NCBI GenBank assembly: GCA_964507045.1
Contig: CAZDOO010000012.1
Span: 1 to 64,000, forward strand
Direction: 5' to 3'
Length of the DNA: 64,000 bases
Source: UBA8199 sp964507045
GTDB lineage: Bacteria > Verrucomicrobiota > Verrucomicrobiia > Limisphaerales > UBA8199
In this document: positions 18,191-26,840 of the stretch, one piece after another
Layout: every line of letters starts with the position of its first letter
How positions within the stretch are numbered: position 1 is the first letter of the stretch
Program-made: the position numbers and the translations under genes
Notes under the pieces: generated by a model
What the model was told of the DNA's origin: nothing
Databases searched by the model: none
The model's input: the letters and a program-made list of their open reading frames with translations, nothing else

Positions 18191-18721
18191 CTAAAACCCG
18201 TCTTCCTTCTCCTTGAACAGCAGGTTGAACGTCGTCAGCGAACCGTAGCAGCGCGTGATGTACTGCTCCATCTCCACCTTCTCGCCGTCGGTGAGCTGCG
18301 GGTGGGCGTTGATCTTCTGCTCGAGCACCCGCAGTTGGTTGCGGATGCCCACGATCTTGTGAAACAGCACTTCGAGCGGCACCTCCTTGGTTTGCAAGGC
18401 AGGGTCCGCGGGGTGCAGCACCGCCAGCCCTTTGTGCCACCGGGCGCCCAGTTGCGCGACCACCGAGTCCGGCTTCTCCAACCCCAGCTTCTGAATCGTC
18501 GCGTCCACGGCTTGCTGGACGACCTGGGCCAGGGGCAGGTCTAATCCGGTGATGCTGACTTGCGGTTCCGCCGCCTCCAGCCCGCTCGGCTCCGGCGCCA
18601 CCGTCCGCCGCCCCTCGTTAAACTGGATGTCTGCCGTCGCCTCGCCGATAGCCTTTACCACGCCGACCCCGTATTGCGGGTGCCGGACCTTCATGCCGAT
18701 GTGCAACCCTTCGATCTTCAT
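18191..18721 (-). CDS. Protein with N-terminal Tudor/CarD-like domain
   Basis: 176 residues. The first 45 (GMKVRHPQYGVGVVKAIGE) match the small beta-barrel seen in CarD-type RNA-polymerase-interacting proteins and at the C-terminus of UvrD/PcrA helicases. The rest is mostly helical (LEVLFHKIVGIRNQLRVLEQK). A role in binding RNA polymerase or a helicase partner is an inference from that domain. ATG 18721 begins exactly at the domain. It is transcribed toward the isomerase gene, 41 bases away. Confidence 0.6.
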   Translation of the reverse strand: MKIEGLHIGMKVRHPQYGVGVVKAIGEATADIQFNEGRRTVAPEPSGLEAAEPQVSITGLDLPLAQVVQQAVDATIQKLGLEKPDSVVAQLGARWHKGLAVLHPADPALQTKEVPLEVLFHKIVGIRNQLRVLEQKINAHPQLTDGEKVEMEQYITRCYGSLTTFNLLFKEKEDGF

Positions 18722-18861
18722 GCGGACATTTAACCACGCTCGCCCTCGCAGGGGAATGCCGAAATCCACCGCGCAGCGATCACCAATCCCTTGACAAGCC
18801 CGGAGAAAGGTTGTGCCATGCCTACGATTGTTGCAGCACAACTGAATTCTGCTCTGCGGCC

Positions 18862-19908
18862 ATGAAGAAATTCAACGTCGGCATCGTCGGTTACGGCTGG
18901 GTCGCCACCGCGCACATCCCCGCCATCAATGCGACTTCCCTGGGCCAGGTCACCGCGGTTTGCTCCGCGCGCAAACTGGATGCGGCGGCGCTCAGCGCCC
19001 AATACGGCGGCCGAATTAGCGTCTATCACGACCTGGACGAAATGCTCGCCAATCCCGACATCCACGTCGTCTCGCTGTGCGGCTTTCCCACGCAGCGGCT
19101 GGACCAGGTCCGGCGCGCCGCCCGGGCCGGCAAGCACCTCATCATCGAAAAGCCGCTCTGCCTCTCGCTCAAGGAGCTGCGGGCGATACACAAAGCCGTC
19201 CAGCAGGCCAAGGTCAAGACGTGCGTCTGCTTCGAGTGCCGCTACGCCAGCCAGTTCCAGGTCACCAAGACCATCCTCGACCGCGGCTTGCTGGGCCAGG
19301 TGCATTACGGCGAGGTGGATTACTATCACGGCATTGGCCCGTGGTATGCCCAGTTTCGCTGGTGCCGCCGCAAGAACGCGGGCGGCAGCTCGCTGCTCGA
19401 AGCCGGCTGCCATGCGATGGATGCCCTCCTGCTGTGCATCGGCAGCGAGGTCGTCGAAGTCATGAGCTATGGCACGAAATCCAGGAACAAAGTGTTCGCG
19501 CCGTACGAATACCCGAGCACAACCGTCACGCTCCTCAAGTTCAAGAACGGCGCCGTGGGCAAGTGCACCTCCTCGATAGACTGCCTGCAGCCCTACTACT
19601 TCCACACCCACCTGGTCGGCAGCAAAGGCAGCCTGCTCGACAACAAGTTCCACTCGACCGACCTGGGCACCAACAAGGCCGCCTGGAACGCGCTGGCGAT
19701 GAAGCCCGTGGACTCGGGTGACGTGTCCGACCACCCTTACCAGGCTCAGTTCGCCGCCTTTTTCGACGCGCTGGCCGCCGGCAAGAAAATGCCGCTGACC
19801 AGTTTGGATGACGCGGTCATCAGCCACGAAGCCGTCTTCGCCGCCGATCTCGCCGCGGAGCTGGGGCGGCCGGTAACGATGACGGAGCTGAACAAGTATG
19901 CGAAGTAA
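18862..19908 (+). CDS. Gfo/Idh/MocA-family oxidoreductase
   Basis: 348 residues. The N-terminal Rossmann motif VGIVGYGWVATAHIPA binds NAD(P); EKPLCLS holds the catalytic-region lysine of the family, and GGSSLLEAGCHAMDAL carries the conserved histidine-aspartate of the second domain. These enzymes oxidise or reduce a sugar hydroxyl. The start at 18862 puts the Rossmann strand at residue 4. Its end overlaps the next gene by 11 bases, and the following PIG-L and NagB-like genes make an operon that looks directed at an acetylated amino sugar. Confidence 0.9.
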   Translation: MKKFNVGIVGYGWVATAHIPAINATSLGQVTAVCSARKLDAAALSAQYGGRISVYHDLDEMLANPDIHVVSLCGFPTQRLDQVRRAARAGKHLIIEKPLCLSLKELRAIHKAVQQAKVKTCVCFECRYASQFQVTKTILDRGLLGQVHYGEVDYYHGIGPWYAQFRWCRRKNAGGSSLLEAGCHAMDALLLCIGSEVVEVMSYGTKSRNKVFAPYEYPSTTVTLLKFKNGAVGKCTSSIDCLQPYYFHTHLVGSKGSLLDNKFHSTDLGTNKAAWNALAMKPVDSGDVSDHPYQAQFAAFFDALAAGKKMPLTSLDDAVISHEAVFAADLAAELGRPVTMTELNKYAK

Positions 19909-20692
19909 AGCCGCCATCGCCATCGGGGCGCACCCGGACGACATCGAGTTCTACATGGCCGGGACGCTGCTCCTGCTCAAACAAGCGGGCTACGAGATCC
20001 ACTACCTCACTGTGGCCAACGGCAACTGCGGCAGCACCGAATACAACAGCACGATGCTGCGCTCCATCCGCAGCCGCGAAGCGCGCGCCGCCGCCAGGAT
20101 TCTCGGGGCGCACTTCCACCCCAGCCTCACGAACGACCTGGAGATCTTCTACAACCTGGAGCAGCTGCGCGCGCTGGCGGCGGTCATCCGCGAGGTCAAG
20201 CCCGGCATCGTCCTGACCCATTCGCCGCAGGACTACATGGAGGACCACATGACCACTTCCCGGCTGGCGGTGTCGGCCGCGTTTACTCGCGGCATGCCGA
20301 ACTTCAAGACCGTGCCGAGCCACCCGACTGCGGACTATGACGTGACGCTCTATCATGCGCTGCCGATGGGGCTCTGCGATCAGTTGCGGCGCCGCCTGGT
20401 GCCCGGGGCGTTCGTCAACACCACCTCCGTGCACCAGACCCAATTCAAAGCGCTCGCCGCCCATAAGAGCCAGCAGCGTTGGCTGGATATCAGCCAGGGG
20501 ATGAACTCCTACCTGCTGGCGATGGAAGACCTGCAGCTTGAGGTCGGGCGGCTGTCGAAGAAGTTCAAGTATGCCGAGGGCTGGCGCCGGCATCTGCATC
20601 TGGGCTTCTGCAAGCCGGACGCCGATCCGCTGGCGGCGGCGTTGGGAAGAAACTATTTGGTGAACCAAGCTTACGAGCGCCTCTGCCGGTGA
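19898..20692 (+). CDS. PIG-L family N-deacetylase
   Basis: 264 residues. The zinc motif AHPDDIE (residues 11-17) and HSPQDYMEDH (near 108) are the conserved features of the LmbE/PIG-L fold, which removes acetyl groups from N-acetylglucosamine derivatives. No signal peptide is present, so it acts in the cytoplasm. The start overlaps the oxidoreductase gene by 11 bases, and a NagB-like deaminase gene follows after 35 bases. Deacetylation followed by deamination is the obvious combined reaction, inferred from order. Confidence 0.88.
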   Translation: MRSKAAIAIGAHPDDIEFYMAGTLLLLKQAGYEIHYLTVANGNCGSTEYNSTMLRSIRSREARAAARILGAHFHPSLTNDLEIFYNLEQLRALAAVIREVKPGIVLTHSPQDYMEDHMTTSRLAVSAAFTRGMPNFKTVPSHPTADYDVTLYHALPMGLCDQLRRRLVPGAFVNTTSVHQTQFKALAAHKSQQRWLDISQGMNSYLLAMEDLQLEVGRLSKKFKYAEGWRRHLHLGFCKPDADPLAAALGRNYLVNQAYERLCR

Positions 20693-20727
20693 GGCTGCTA
20701 AATCCGCACTCCATGCACCCCTAACCT

Positions 20728-21660
20728 ATGCCACGCAAACTCAGCTCCATCGCCCCCGATTGGTGGGATTACACCACGCTCGACGCGGATATCATCCGCG
20801 AGGCCGCCGCGCTCACGCCTGAGAAGATGCTCAAGCTCTCCCGCCCCGGCTTCAAGGTCGTCATGTATGACTCGATCGAAGAGTTCTACCTGGCCGAAGC
20901 GCTCGAATACATCACCGCCTGGAAGCAATCCACCCCCGACAATCCCGTCGGCATCTGCGGCCCTATCGGGCCCACCGAGCAACTGCCGCTGGTCGCGCGC
21001 CTGGTGAATGACCTGAACCTCAATGTCCGCTCCGCTCACTTCTGGGGCATGGACGAGTGGTTCCTCGACGGCAAGGAAGCGCCGCCCACGCACCCGCTCT
21101 CGTTCGAGAAGGCCGATCGCGAACTGTGCTTCGGCCGCATCCGCAAAGACCTCGTCATGCCCAACGCAAACCTGCACTTCCCGAAAGCCGACACCGCCGC
21201 TTACCGGAAAACCTGGAGCGCGGGCGTCCGCTGCGCCGTCATGCAGGGCGGGCAGGGCGACGTTAAGCACTGGGCCTTCAACGACCCGCCGCGCCGCACC
21301 GGCAAATTCAAAGACCAGCCGCCCTCGCCGGCGGAGTATCGCAAGCTGGCCACCCGCGTGGTGGACCTGCATCCGCTGACCATCGCCCAGAACGCCCGCA
21401 CGTCCGGCGGCGGCAACATCTCCCTCGTCCCCACCCAGGCCATCTCAGTCGGGCCCGCGGAAACGTGGCAGGCGGAGAAAGTCTCCATCTGGCAGGCCGG
21501 CAACCATGACAACCCCTTTGGCCAGCGGCTGACCTGCCTGATGATCGCCCGGAAGCTGCCGGACGCCGCCGTGCCGATGTCGCTGCTCGCCGGCCATCCA
21601 AACGTCCAGTTCAACTACTACCGCCAAGGCCTCGGCACCTGTGCCGTCGAGATGCATTGA
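20728..21660 (+). CDS. Glucosamine-6-phosphate deaminase-like protein (NagB family)
   Basis: 310 residues of the NagB/RpiA/6-phosphogluconolactonase fold. GPIGPTEQLPLVARLV near the N-terminus corresponds to the GGsTP phosphate loop, SAHFWGMDEWF to the NMDEY region with the conserved aspartate-glutamate, and VMQGGQGDVKHWAFNDPP to the GIGxDGHIAFNEP catalytic loop. The loop sequence differs from classical NagB (KHWAFN for GHIAFN), so substrate range may differ. It follows the deacetylase in a likely operon and overlaps the next gene by four bases. Confidence 0.78.
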   Translation: MPRKLSSIAPDWWDYTTLDADIIREAAALTPEKMLKLSRPGFKVVMYDSIEEFYLAEALEYITAWKQSTPDNPVGICGPIGPTEQLPLVARLVNDLNLNVRSAHFWGMDEWFLDGKEAPPTHPLSFEKADRELCFGRIRKDLVMPNANLHFPKADTAAYRKTWSAGVRCAVMQGGQGDVKHWAFNDPPRRTGKFKDQPPSPAEYRKLATRVVDLHPLTIAQNARTSGGGNISLVPTQAISVGPAETWQAEKVSIWQAGNHDNPFGQRLTCLMIARKLPDAAVPMSLLAGHPNVQFNYYRQGLGTCAVEMH

Positions 21661-22337
21661 GCCCGACTTCCCAGGACCGCCTGGCCCACGAGTGCGTGCT
21701 CTGGCAGAAGGGCCTCGAGTTCGTGGCGGGCGTGGATGAGGCGGGCCGCGGCCCGCTGGCGGGGCCCGTATTCGCTGCCGCCGTCGTGCTGCCTTGCGCC
21801 TGGGCCGAAACCGGCGTGGATCCCCGCTTGCGCGGCCTCAACGACTCCAAGCAACTGACCGAAACCCAGCGCGAGGAGTACTACGCCATCCTGACCTCGC
21901 ACCCGGACATCCGCTACGCCATCGCCAGCGCGGAGGTGGAAGTCATTGACCGCATCAACATCCTCCAGGCGACGCACCGCGCGATGAACCAGGCGCTCGC
22001 GCAACTTCAACCCCCGCCCCAGCACGTGCTGGTGGACGGCCGGCCCGTAAAATCCATGCCTTTCCCGCACACTGCGCTCGTGAAAGGCGATTCCCGCAGC
22101 TACTCCATCGCCGGCGCCAGCGTGCTGGCCAAGGTGACCCGCGACCGTCTCATGCGCCAGATGGACCAGCGTTACCCGGGCTACGGCTTCGCCGTGCACA
22201 AAGGCTATGGCACCCCGCAACACCTGGCCGCCCTCCAGGCCCTCGGTCCCTGCCCCATCCACCGCCGCAGCTTCGCTCCGCTCCGGTCTGTGGAAATGGA
22301 GTTGCCGTTAGCGAACCCGGCAAGCATCCCGGAATGA
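21657..22337 (+). CDS. rnhB: Ribonuclease HII
   Basis: 226 residues. GVDEAGRGPLAGPV near residue 25 holds the first catalytic aspartate and glutamate. Later motifs LNDSKQL, LVDGRPV, VKGDSRSYSIAGASVLAKV and GYGTPQH are all typical. It removes RNA from RNA-DNA hybrids and single ribonucleotides from DNA. The start is TTG at 21657, overlapping the previous stop as TTGA, which implies translational coupling. In many genomes yraN lies beside rnhB; here yraN begins about 2.1 kb further on, beyond an inserted segment and an opposing methyltransferase gene. Confidence 0.93.
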   Translation: MSPTSQDRLAHECVLWQKGLEFVAGVDEAGRGPLAGPVFAAAVVLPCAWAETGVDPRLRGLNDSKQLTETQREEYYAILTSHPDIRYAIASAEVEVIDRINILQATHRAMNQALAQLQPPPQHVLVDGRPVKSMPFPHTALVKGDSRSYSIAGASVLAKVTRDRLMRQMDQRYPGYGFAVHKGYGTPQHLAALQALGPCPIHRRSFAPLRSVEMELPLANPASIPE

Positions 22338-22696
22338 CTCCCGTGCCCAAAGCTCGGCCGCACGCTGCACTGTCCCCCTCGAAATAGTGTCGTGCCCTAT
22401 CTCTGAAAACCTGCCGCCGCAGCCAAAGTCCAAACCCGCCTCCGCGCCGACACTTCCGCCCCCCTGACCAGCCGCCAACACTGGATTGGAGGCAAGACGA
22501 CGCGCGCCGTTTTCCGCGCCCTCACGGGAAATAGGAGGGGCTTCCACTGCGCACTGTTCGCTAAGCGGTGCCGCCGCGCAGATTCCGACCGGGGAGGCCG
22601 CCGGGCGGGACACGCGCGGCCGCTCGTGCTCCCCGAAACGATCTGCCTCATTCCAGTTCAGGCCCCCGCCCCCGCCATCCATAGCCTCCATAGCCT
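22338..22696. other. Gap between rnhB and the inserted fragment
   Basis: No convincing gene on either strand. Near 22670-22710 are degenerate 9-bp tandem units (CCTCCATAG, CCTTCAAAG, CCTCCAAAG). The stretch is probably part of the inserted segment that also holds the 11-bp array and the truncated gene. Confidence 0.5.
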
Positions 22697-23475
22697 TCAA
22701 AGCCTCCAAAGTGCCATCTTCAAGCCGTGTACAAGGGGTGTACAAGGGATGCTCACCGGGTGCTCATTTTTCAACCCCTTGTGCTTCCCTTGTGCATCCC
22801 GTGTACTCCCCTTGTACACGCTTCGAGAGAACGAAGAATTGACCTCGGCGGGGGCGGGGGTGGACTCTGGGGCTGCCGAAGGCTTCGCTTTCGTAACTTT
22901 TGTCTTTTCAGTTATTTGCGGGTTCTTGGACTCGGGCGGCGGCAGGACAATCGCGCTGTACACCCAGTCCTGGCCTTTCCAGCCGCTCTTTGTCTGGCTG
23001 GTGACGATAAAGACCTTCTGACCGGGGACTGGCTGGCCAAACCGGGCGGTGTAGAGGTCCGTGAGGTCGCATTGGCCGTCGGTGGCCGGTCCCAACAGGC
23101 CCAGGTAATAGACCCGCCTCCGTTTCATCCGGCCCGAGCTGCATGGCGGCTGGCCATATACCATGATGTCCTCAGTGACGATCCCCACATTCAGCCGCAG
23201 GCGCACGCCGGTTTCCGGGTCGTTGACGATGTCCAGCCCGGTGACGGGGTTGGGGGCGAACACGACGGGGGCGGGGGGTTCGAGCACGGGCGGCTGGCCG
23301 ATGCCGCGCCGGGTGCTGTTGATTTGGACGCAGAATTGCTGGCCGCTCAGGTGCGCATACTGGCCCAGCGACGGGTGGCTGGGGGCGTTGAGGGCGGCGG
23401 TGTTCCAGCGTTCGCGCTGGGCTTCGGTGAGCTTGAGGCCCCACTCGTGTGAGGAAACGCCGAAATGGGACCGCG
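22697..23475 (-). pseudogene. Truncated member of a repeated unknown family (paralogue of 41757-42425)
   Basis: From about 23475 down to 22960 the minus strand encodes a protein matching the full-length gene at 41757-42425. Shared landmarks are LTEAQRERWNTAA versus LTDAQQEAWIAAA, then a serine, LGQ, a short gap, L-x-G-x-Q and N, and near the end YTARFGQPVPGQKVF versus YTARFGVPAVGSRVF. The first 45-50 residues of the family (KIQDVPQVGKLG and following) are missing, because the reading frame runs into the methyltransferase 3' end at about 23465-23475. The last 60 residues are low-complexity and run through the 11-bp unit array. The frame stays open to 23662, but that part is antisense-like. Function unknown; probably a mobile-element gene remnant. 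Confidence 0.6.
22727..22819. repeat. Symmetrical array of eight 11-bp units (array A)
   Basis: Four direct 11-mers occupy 22727-22770 (GTGTACAAGGG twice, then ATGCTCACCGG and GTGCTCATTTT). After the spacer TCAAC, four inverted 11-mers occupy 22776-22819 (CCCTTGTGCTT, CCCTTGTGCAT, CCCGTGTACTC, CCCTTGTACAC). The outermost pair is a perfect inverted repeat, the next pair has two mismatches, and similarity falls toward the centre. The outer 25 bases match at 23 positions. The 11-bp period places equivalent bases on one face of the helix. Confidence 0.85.
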
Positions 23476-24384
23476 CCGCCGCTGGAGGACCACTGCCAGG
23501 TTGTCCGCCAGGGTCAGGGCCGCCAGCGCTTTCTCCGTCAGCCCGTAGAGCGCTTTCACCGGGCGCAACAGCGGGTTCTGCTTGCAGGCGGTGGTGCGTT
23601 GCAGGAGTTGAGCGCGCTCGTGGTTTGAAATCTCCTTGCCGCCGCTGCGCCAGTCCTGCCACACGACTACCGGGTTGAAGTGAGTGGTGCGGAATTCGAT
23701 GACGGAGAAGCGAGGCGCCACAAGTCTCGTCAGCGTGGCCTTCGTGAAGTAGTTCAAGTGCTGGGGATAGATGTAGCGGTAGCGCGCGCCCAGCATCCGC
23801 GCCGCCAGCGATTTCATATTGGGCACCAGCACGAAACAGAGGCCGCTTGGATTGAGGAGCGACTCGGCCTTGGCGAGGAATTGCCCGGGGGCGAGCAGGT
23901 GCTCCAGGATGGCCCAGAAGGTGATGGCATCGAATTTCCTTTCCCCGAAATCCTGTTCCAGGAAGTTGCCCCGCGCGACGGCCACGCCGCGTTTCTCCGC
24001 GTAGTCCAGAGGGGGGCCGCTTACGTCGGTCCCGAGAGCTTGGTAGCAGCCCGGGAAGCGCTGGTTCAACTGGAACAGGAAGGCGCCCGACGAGCAGCCC
24101 ACGTCCAACACCGCCCCGCCCGGGCAGTGCTTGCGGAACAGCCGCAACTCGCGTTCGAAGCGCACCGGCGCGTAGTCGCTCTCCAGCTTGGCCGGGGACA
24201 GGTAGTAATCCGTCCCCGCCTGGTCATAGTATTGCCCGGAGGCAAACTCCGCCGGGACGGGATTGGCATAGATCATGGCGCACTGGCGGCAGCGCGCCAG
24301 CCGAAGCTCGCCCTTTTGCAGCCAGTCCCCGGCCTCACCGCTCGCGCACACAGGGCAGGTTCGAGGTATCGGCGCTGCGGTCAT
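23347..24384 (-). CDS. Class I SAM-dependent methyltransferase with displaced C-terminus
   Basis: An N-terminal zinc ribbon (CPVCASGEAG, then CRQCAMIYAN) and a Methyltransf_23-type core (GGAVLDVGCSSGAFL, then FDAITFWAILEHL) are seen, followed by a C-terminal helical region ending ADNLAVVLQRRRG. This ribbon-plus-methyltransferase layout is common in sugar- or surface-modifying enzymes. The native protein appears to end at about residue 305; the remaining 40 residues (PHTSGASSSPKPSAN) are the inserted element read in another frame. The enzyme may still fold, since the core is complete. It opposes yraN, with 83 bases between starts. Confidence 0.75.
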   Translation of the reverse strand: MTAAPIPRTCPVCASGEAGDWLQKGELRLARCRQCAMIYANPVPAEFASGQYYDQAGTDYYLSPAKLESDYAPVRFERELRLFRKHCPGGAVLDVGCSSGAFLFQLNQRFPGCYQALGTDVSGPPLDYAEKRGVAVARGNFLEQDFGERKFDAITFWAILEHLLAPGQFLAKAESLLNPSGLCFVLVPNMKSLAARMLGARYRYIYPQHLNYFTKATLTRLVAPRFSVIEFRTTHFNPVVVWQDWRSGGKEISNHERAQLLQRTTACKQNPLLRPVKALYGLTEKALAALTLADNLAVVLQRRRGPISAFPHTSGASSSPKPSANAGTPPPSTPPATRRWASMRT

Positions 24385-24467
24385 GGGGAGAATTCGTTTG
24401 TGTTCCGCACGCCGCAGTTATAGAAGGGGGCCGGGCCGCAGGCAAAGAAATCCTTTCCCGGCATCGC

Positions 24468-24896
24468 ATGGACCTGATCGCACGCATCAAGACGTGGTGG
24501 AGTGGAACCGAGAAGCCGCCACACCTGCGTCACGGCGAACTGGGCGAGCGCGCCGCCAAGAAGCAGCTTAAGCGCCAGGGCCTCAAGTTCCTCACCGCCA
24601 ACTTCCGTTCCGAGCGGGGCGAGATTGACCTCATCTTCCGCGACCGGGATTGTCTGGTATTCATTGAAGTGAAGACGCGCTCCTCCGAGGAATGGGGGCG
24701 GCCGGCGGCGGCGGTGGACAAAGAGCGGCGCGGGCGGCTCACGCGCGCCGCGCTCGATTACCTGCGCCGACTCAAGAACCCGCCGGTGAAGCTGCGCTTC
24801 GACATTGTCGAAGTGCTCTTGCAGGACGGCGCGGTGCGGGAAGTGCGGCACTTGCCAAACGCCTTCGCGATGGAGCGGCCCTACCGGTACGGGTGA
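24468..24896 (+). CDS. yraN: YraN/UPF0102 family endonuclease-like protein
   Basis: 142 residues. G-ERAAKKQLKRQG, RSERGEIDLIFRD, VFIEVKTRSS and the trailing LRFDIVEV are the family's conserved blocks and match a PD-(D/E)xK-type core (E-x-D...EVK). The biological role is not established beyond similarity to Holliday-junction-resolvase-like nucleases. It is often found next to rnhB; here the pair is split by about 2.1 kb, which supports an insertion between them. Confidence 0.88.
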   Translation: MDLIARIKTWWSGTEKPPHLRHGELGERAAKKQLKRQGLKFLTANFRSERGEIDLIFRDRDCLVFIEVKTRSSEEWGRPAAAVDKERRGRLTRAALDYLRRLKNPPVKLRFDIVEVLLQDGAVREVRHLPNAFAMERPYRYG

Positions 24897-24917
24897 GACG
24901 GAGACACGGGCGCCGGC

Positions 24918-26639
24918 TCAGGGCTTTGTGGCGGCGCCTGGCGGCTGGGGAGAATCGGTCCTGGCGGCGAGCGTGGCGTGCAGGTTCTCGCGGGCATTTG
25001 CGTAGTCAGGCTGGAGTCTGAGGGCTTCCTGGAAGTGTTGAATCGCCTCACCGACGCGGCCTTTGCGGTTGAGGGCAATGCCGAGGTTGTTGTGGGCGTG
25101 GGCGTTATCGGGCTGCCGGCGGAGGGTTTCCTCGAATTGGCGGATCGCCTCGTCGGTTTGGCCGCTCTGGCCGAGCGCGATGCCGAGGGTGATGCGGGCA
25201 TCGGCGGCATCGGGTTTGAGGCGGAGGGCTTGCTGGAATTGGCGGATCGCCTCGTCCAGTTGGCCTTTCTCGCCGAGGGCGATGCCGAGGTTGAGGTGGG
25301 CGGGGTAATTGTTCTTCGTGACGCCAAGCGCATGGCGGAACAGGGCTTCGCTGTCCTTCCAATACCCTAGCTGTTGGCGCGTCAGCACCATGCAGCAGAC
25401 GATCACCGTCGAACCCGCCAGCGACAATCCCATCACACCGCAACGCCCGCGCCCGGTCAGTTCGTGCGCGCCCCAGATTGTGAGCACCAACACCCCCAGC
25501 GATGGAAAATAGGTGTACCGATCCGCCAGCGCCTGGCCGCCCACCTGCACCAACCCGAGCACAGGCACCAGCGTCCCGCAAAACCACAGCCACCCCAGCA
25601 GCAAGAAGGGAAACCGCCGCCGCTGTGCAAAACACAACCCCGAAATGCCCAGGATCACCCCGCCCGCCAGCAACACTTCCCCCAGCGGCCAATGCCCCGG
25701 GTGCGGATAGTAAACCGCCAGATCGGTGGGCCAGAACAGTTTTCCCAGGTAACGGCAGCACGAAATCAGGGCGTTGGCGCCACGCGCGCCGATCGGCAGT
25801 TGTTCACCCAGCCCCAGCGAGCCTTCGCGCTCTTGCACCACGAAGGTTACGACACTCGCCGCCGCGGCGAGGGCAAAGAATGGGATCTTCTCCATCACTA
25901 ATCGCCAGGCGCGGCGGGGTTGCAGGCGGCCCAGTGGCCAGTAGTCGAGCAGCAACATGAGGAATGGCCAGGTCACCAGCATCGGTTTGCTCAGCAGACC
26001 CAGGGCAAAGCAGCAGAGCGAGAGAAGATAGCGGCAAGAAGACACCGGATGGGTGAAGGATCCCGGGCCACGGCCTTCGGGCGGCTGTCTCCGGGCTTCC
26101 GCATAGCGGACGTAGAAAGCCAGTGCGAGCAGGCCGAAGAAGACGCTGAGCACATCCTTGCGCTCCGCAACCCAGGCGACCGATTCGACGCGCAAGGGAT
26201 GCACGGCGAACAGCGCCGCCACCAATAGACTCCGCCACCGCGTACCCGTCATGCGGGTGAATAATGCGAAGACCAGCGCGGCGTTCAGGGCGTGCAGCAG
26301 CACGTTGGCCAAATGATGCCCCCAGGATTTCAAACCGCAGACCTGGCCGACCGCCATGTGCGACAAGACCGTCACGGGGTGCCAATTGGCGCAGACAGGG
26401 TTCAAGAAAGCCCACTTCAACCCCTCCCAGGTCAAGCCGCTTTGCACCTGAGCGTTGCCATAGACATAAGCGTCGTCATCAAAGTTGACGAAGTCATGGT
26501 TCATCGCCGGCCAGTAGAGAGCAACGGTCACCAGCAGCAGCAAAGCCGCCAACAGCCACGCTGGAAGACGCGGCCGTGCTGTAGCAGGGGCGCCTGCCCT
26601 TGCCGGCGCAGGATTGGTTTTGGTGGCTGGACTGCACAT
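24918..26639 (-). CDS. Membrane glycosyltransferase-like protein with C-terminal TPR repeats
   Basis: 573 residues. About ten membrane helices, with NFDDDAYVYGN in the first loop and HPLRVESVAWVAERKDVLS after it, resemble the TMTC/PMT-like group of lipid-linked-sugar enzymes. From about residue 440 come four tetratricopeptide repeats (AHLNLGIALGEKGQLDEAIR and kin). At DNA level the TPR units are very similar to one another, suggesting recent duplication. Such proteins may O-glycosylate secreted proteins, but bacterial members are uncharacterised. It is convergent with yraN, 21 bases between ends. The 200-base gap upstream holds no gene. Confidence 0.75.
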   Translation of the reverse strand: MCSPATKTNPAPARAGAPATARPRLPAWLLAALLLLVTVALYWPAMNHDFVNFDDDAYVYGNAQVQSGLTWEGLKWAFLNPVCANWHPVTVLSHMAVGQVCGLKSWGHHLANVLLHALNAALVFALFTRMTGTRWRSLLVAALFAVHPLRVESVAWVAERKDVLSVFFGLLALAFYVRYAEARRQPPEGRGPGSFTHPVSSCRYLLSLCCFALGLLSKPMLVTWPFLMLLLDYWPLGRLQPRRAWRLVMEKIPFFALAAAASVVTFVVQEREGSLGLGEQLPIGARGANALISCCRYLGKLFWPTDLAVYYPHPGHWPLGEVLLAGGVILGISGLCFAQRRRFPFLLLGWLWFCGTLVPVLGLVQVGGQALADRYTYFPSLGVLVLTIWGAHELTGRGRCGVMGLSLAGSTVIVCCMVLTRQQLGYWKDSEALFRHALGVTKNNYPAHLNLGIALGEKGQLDEAIRQFQQALRLKPDAADARITLGIALGQSGQTDEAIRQFEETLRRQPDNAHAHNNLGIALNRKGRVGEAIQHFQEALRLQPDYANARENLHATLAARTDSPQPPGAATKP

Positions 26640-26840
26640 AGGATTCCCAAACGCCGCTGCTCAGCCGGAAGAGGTCGGGGATTTCAGCACGGCCGTCTTT
26701 TAGCTGGAACGACGACGCGTTGACAAGCTTGATCGCCAGCTTGATCGCCGGAAGATTGCCTTCCGAGCATGCCTTGGCGCGGCCCTCCGTTGCGCCCTGT
26801 GGGAGTTAGGGCATAGGAGTGCGCGCCCGGCTCGCGCGGT

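Noticed and set aside
22727..22819. CRISPR array
   Set aside because: Units are 11 bp, contiguous, inverted about a centre and without spacers; no cas genes.
25020..25300. Tandem DNA repeat near the end of the membrane glycosyltransferase
   Set aside because: Explained by in-frame tetratricopeptide repeats.
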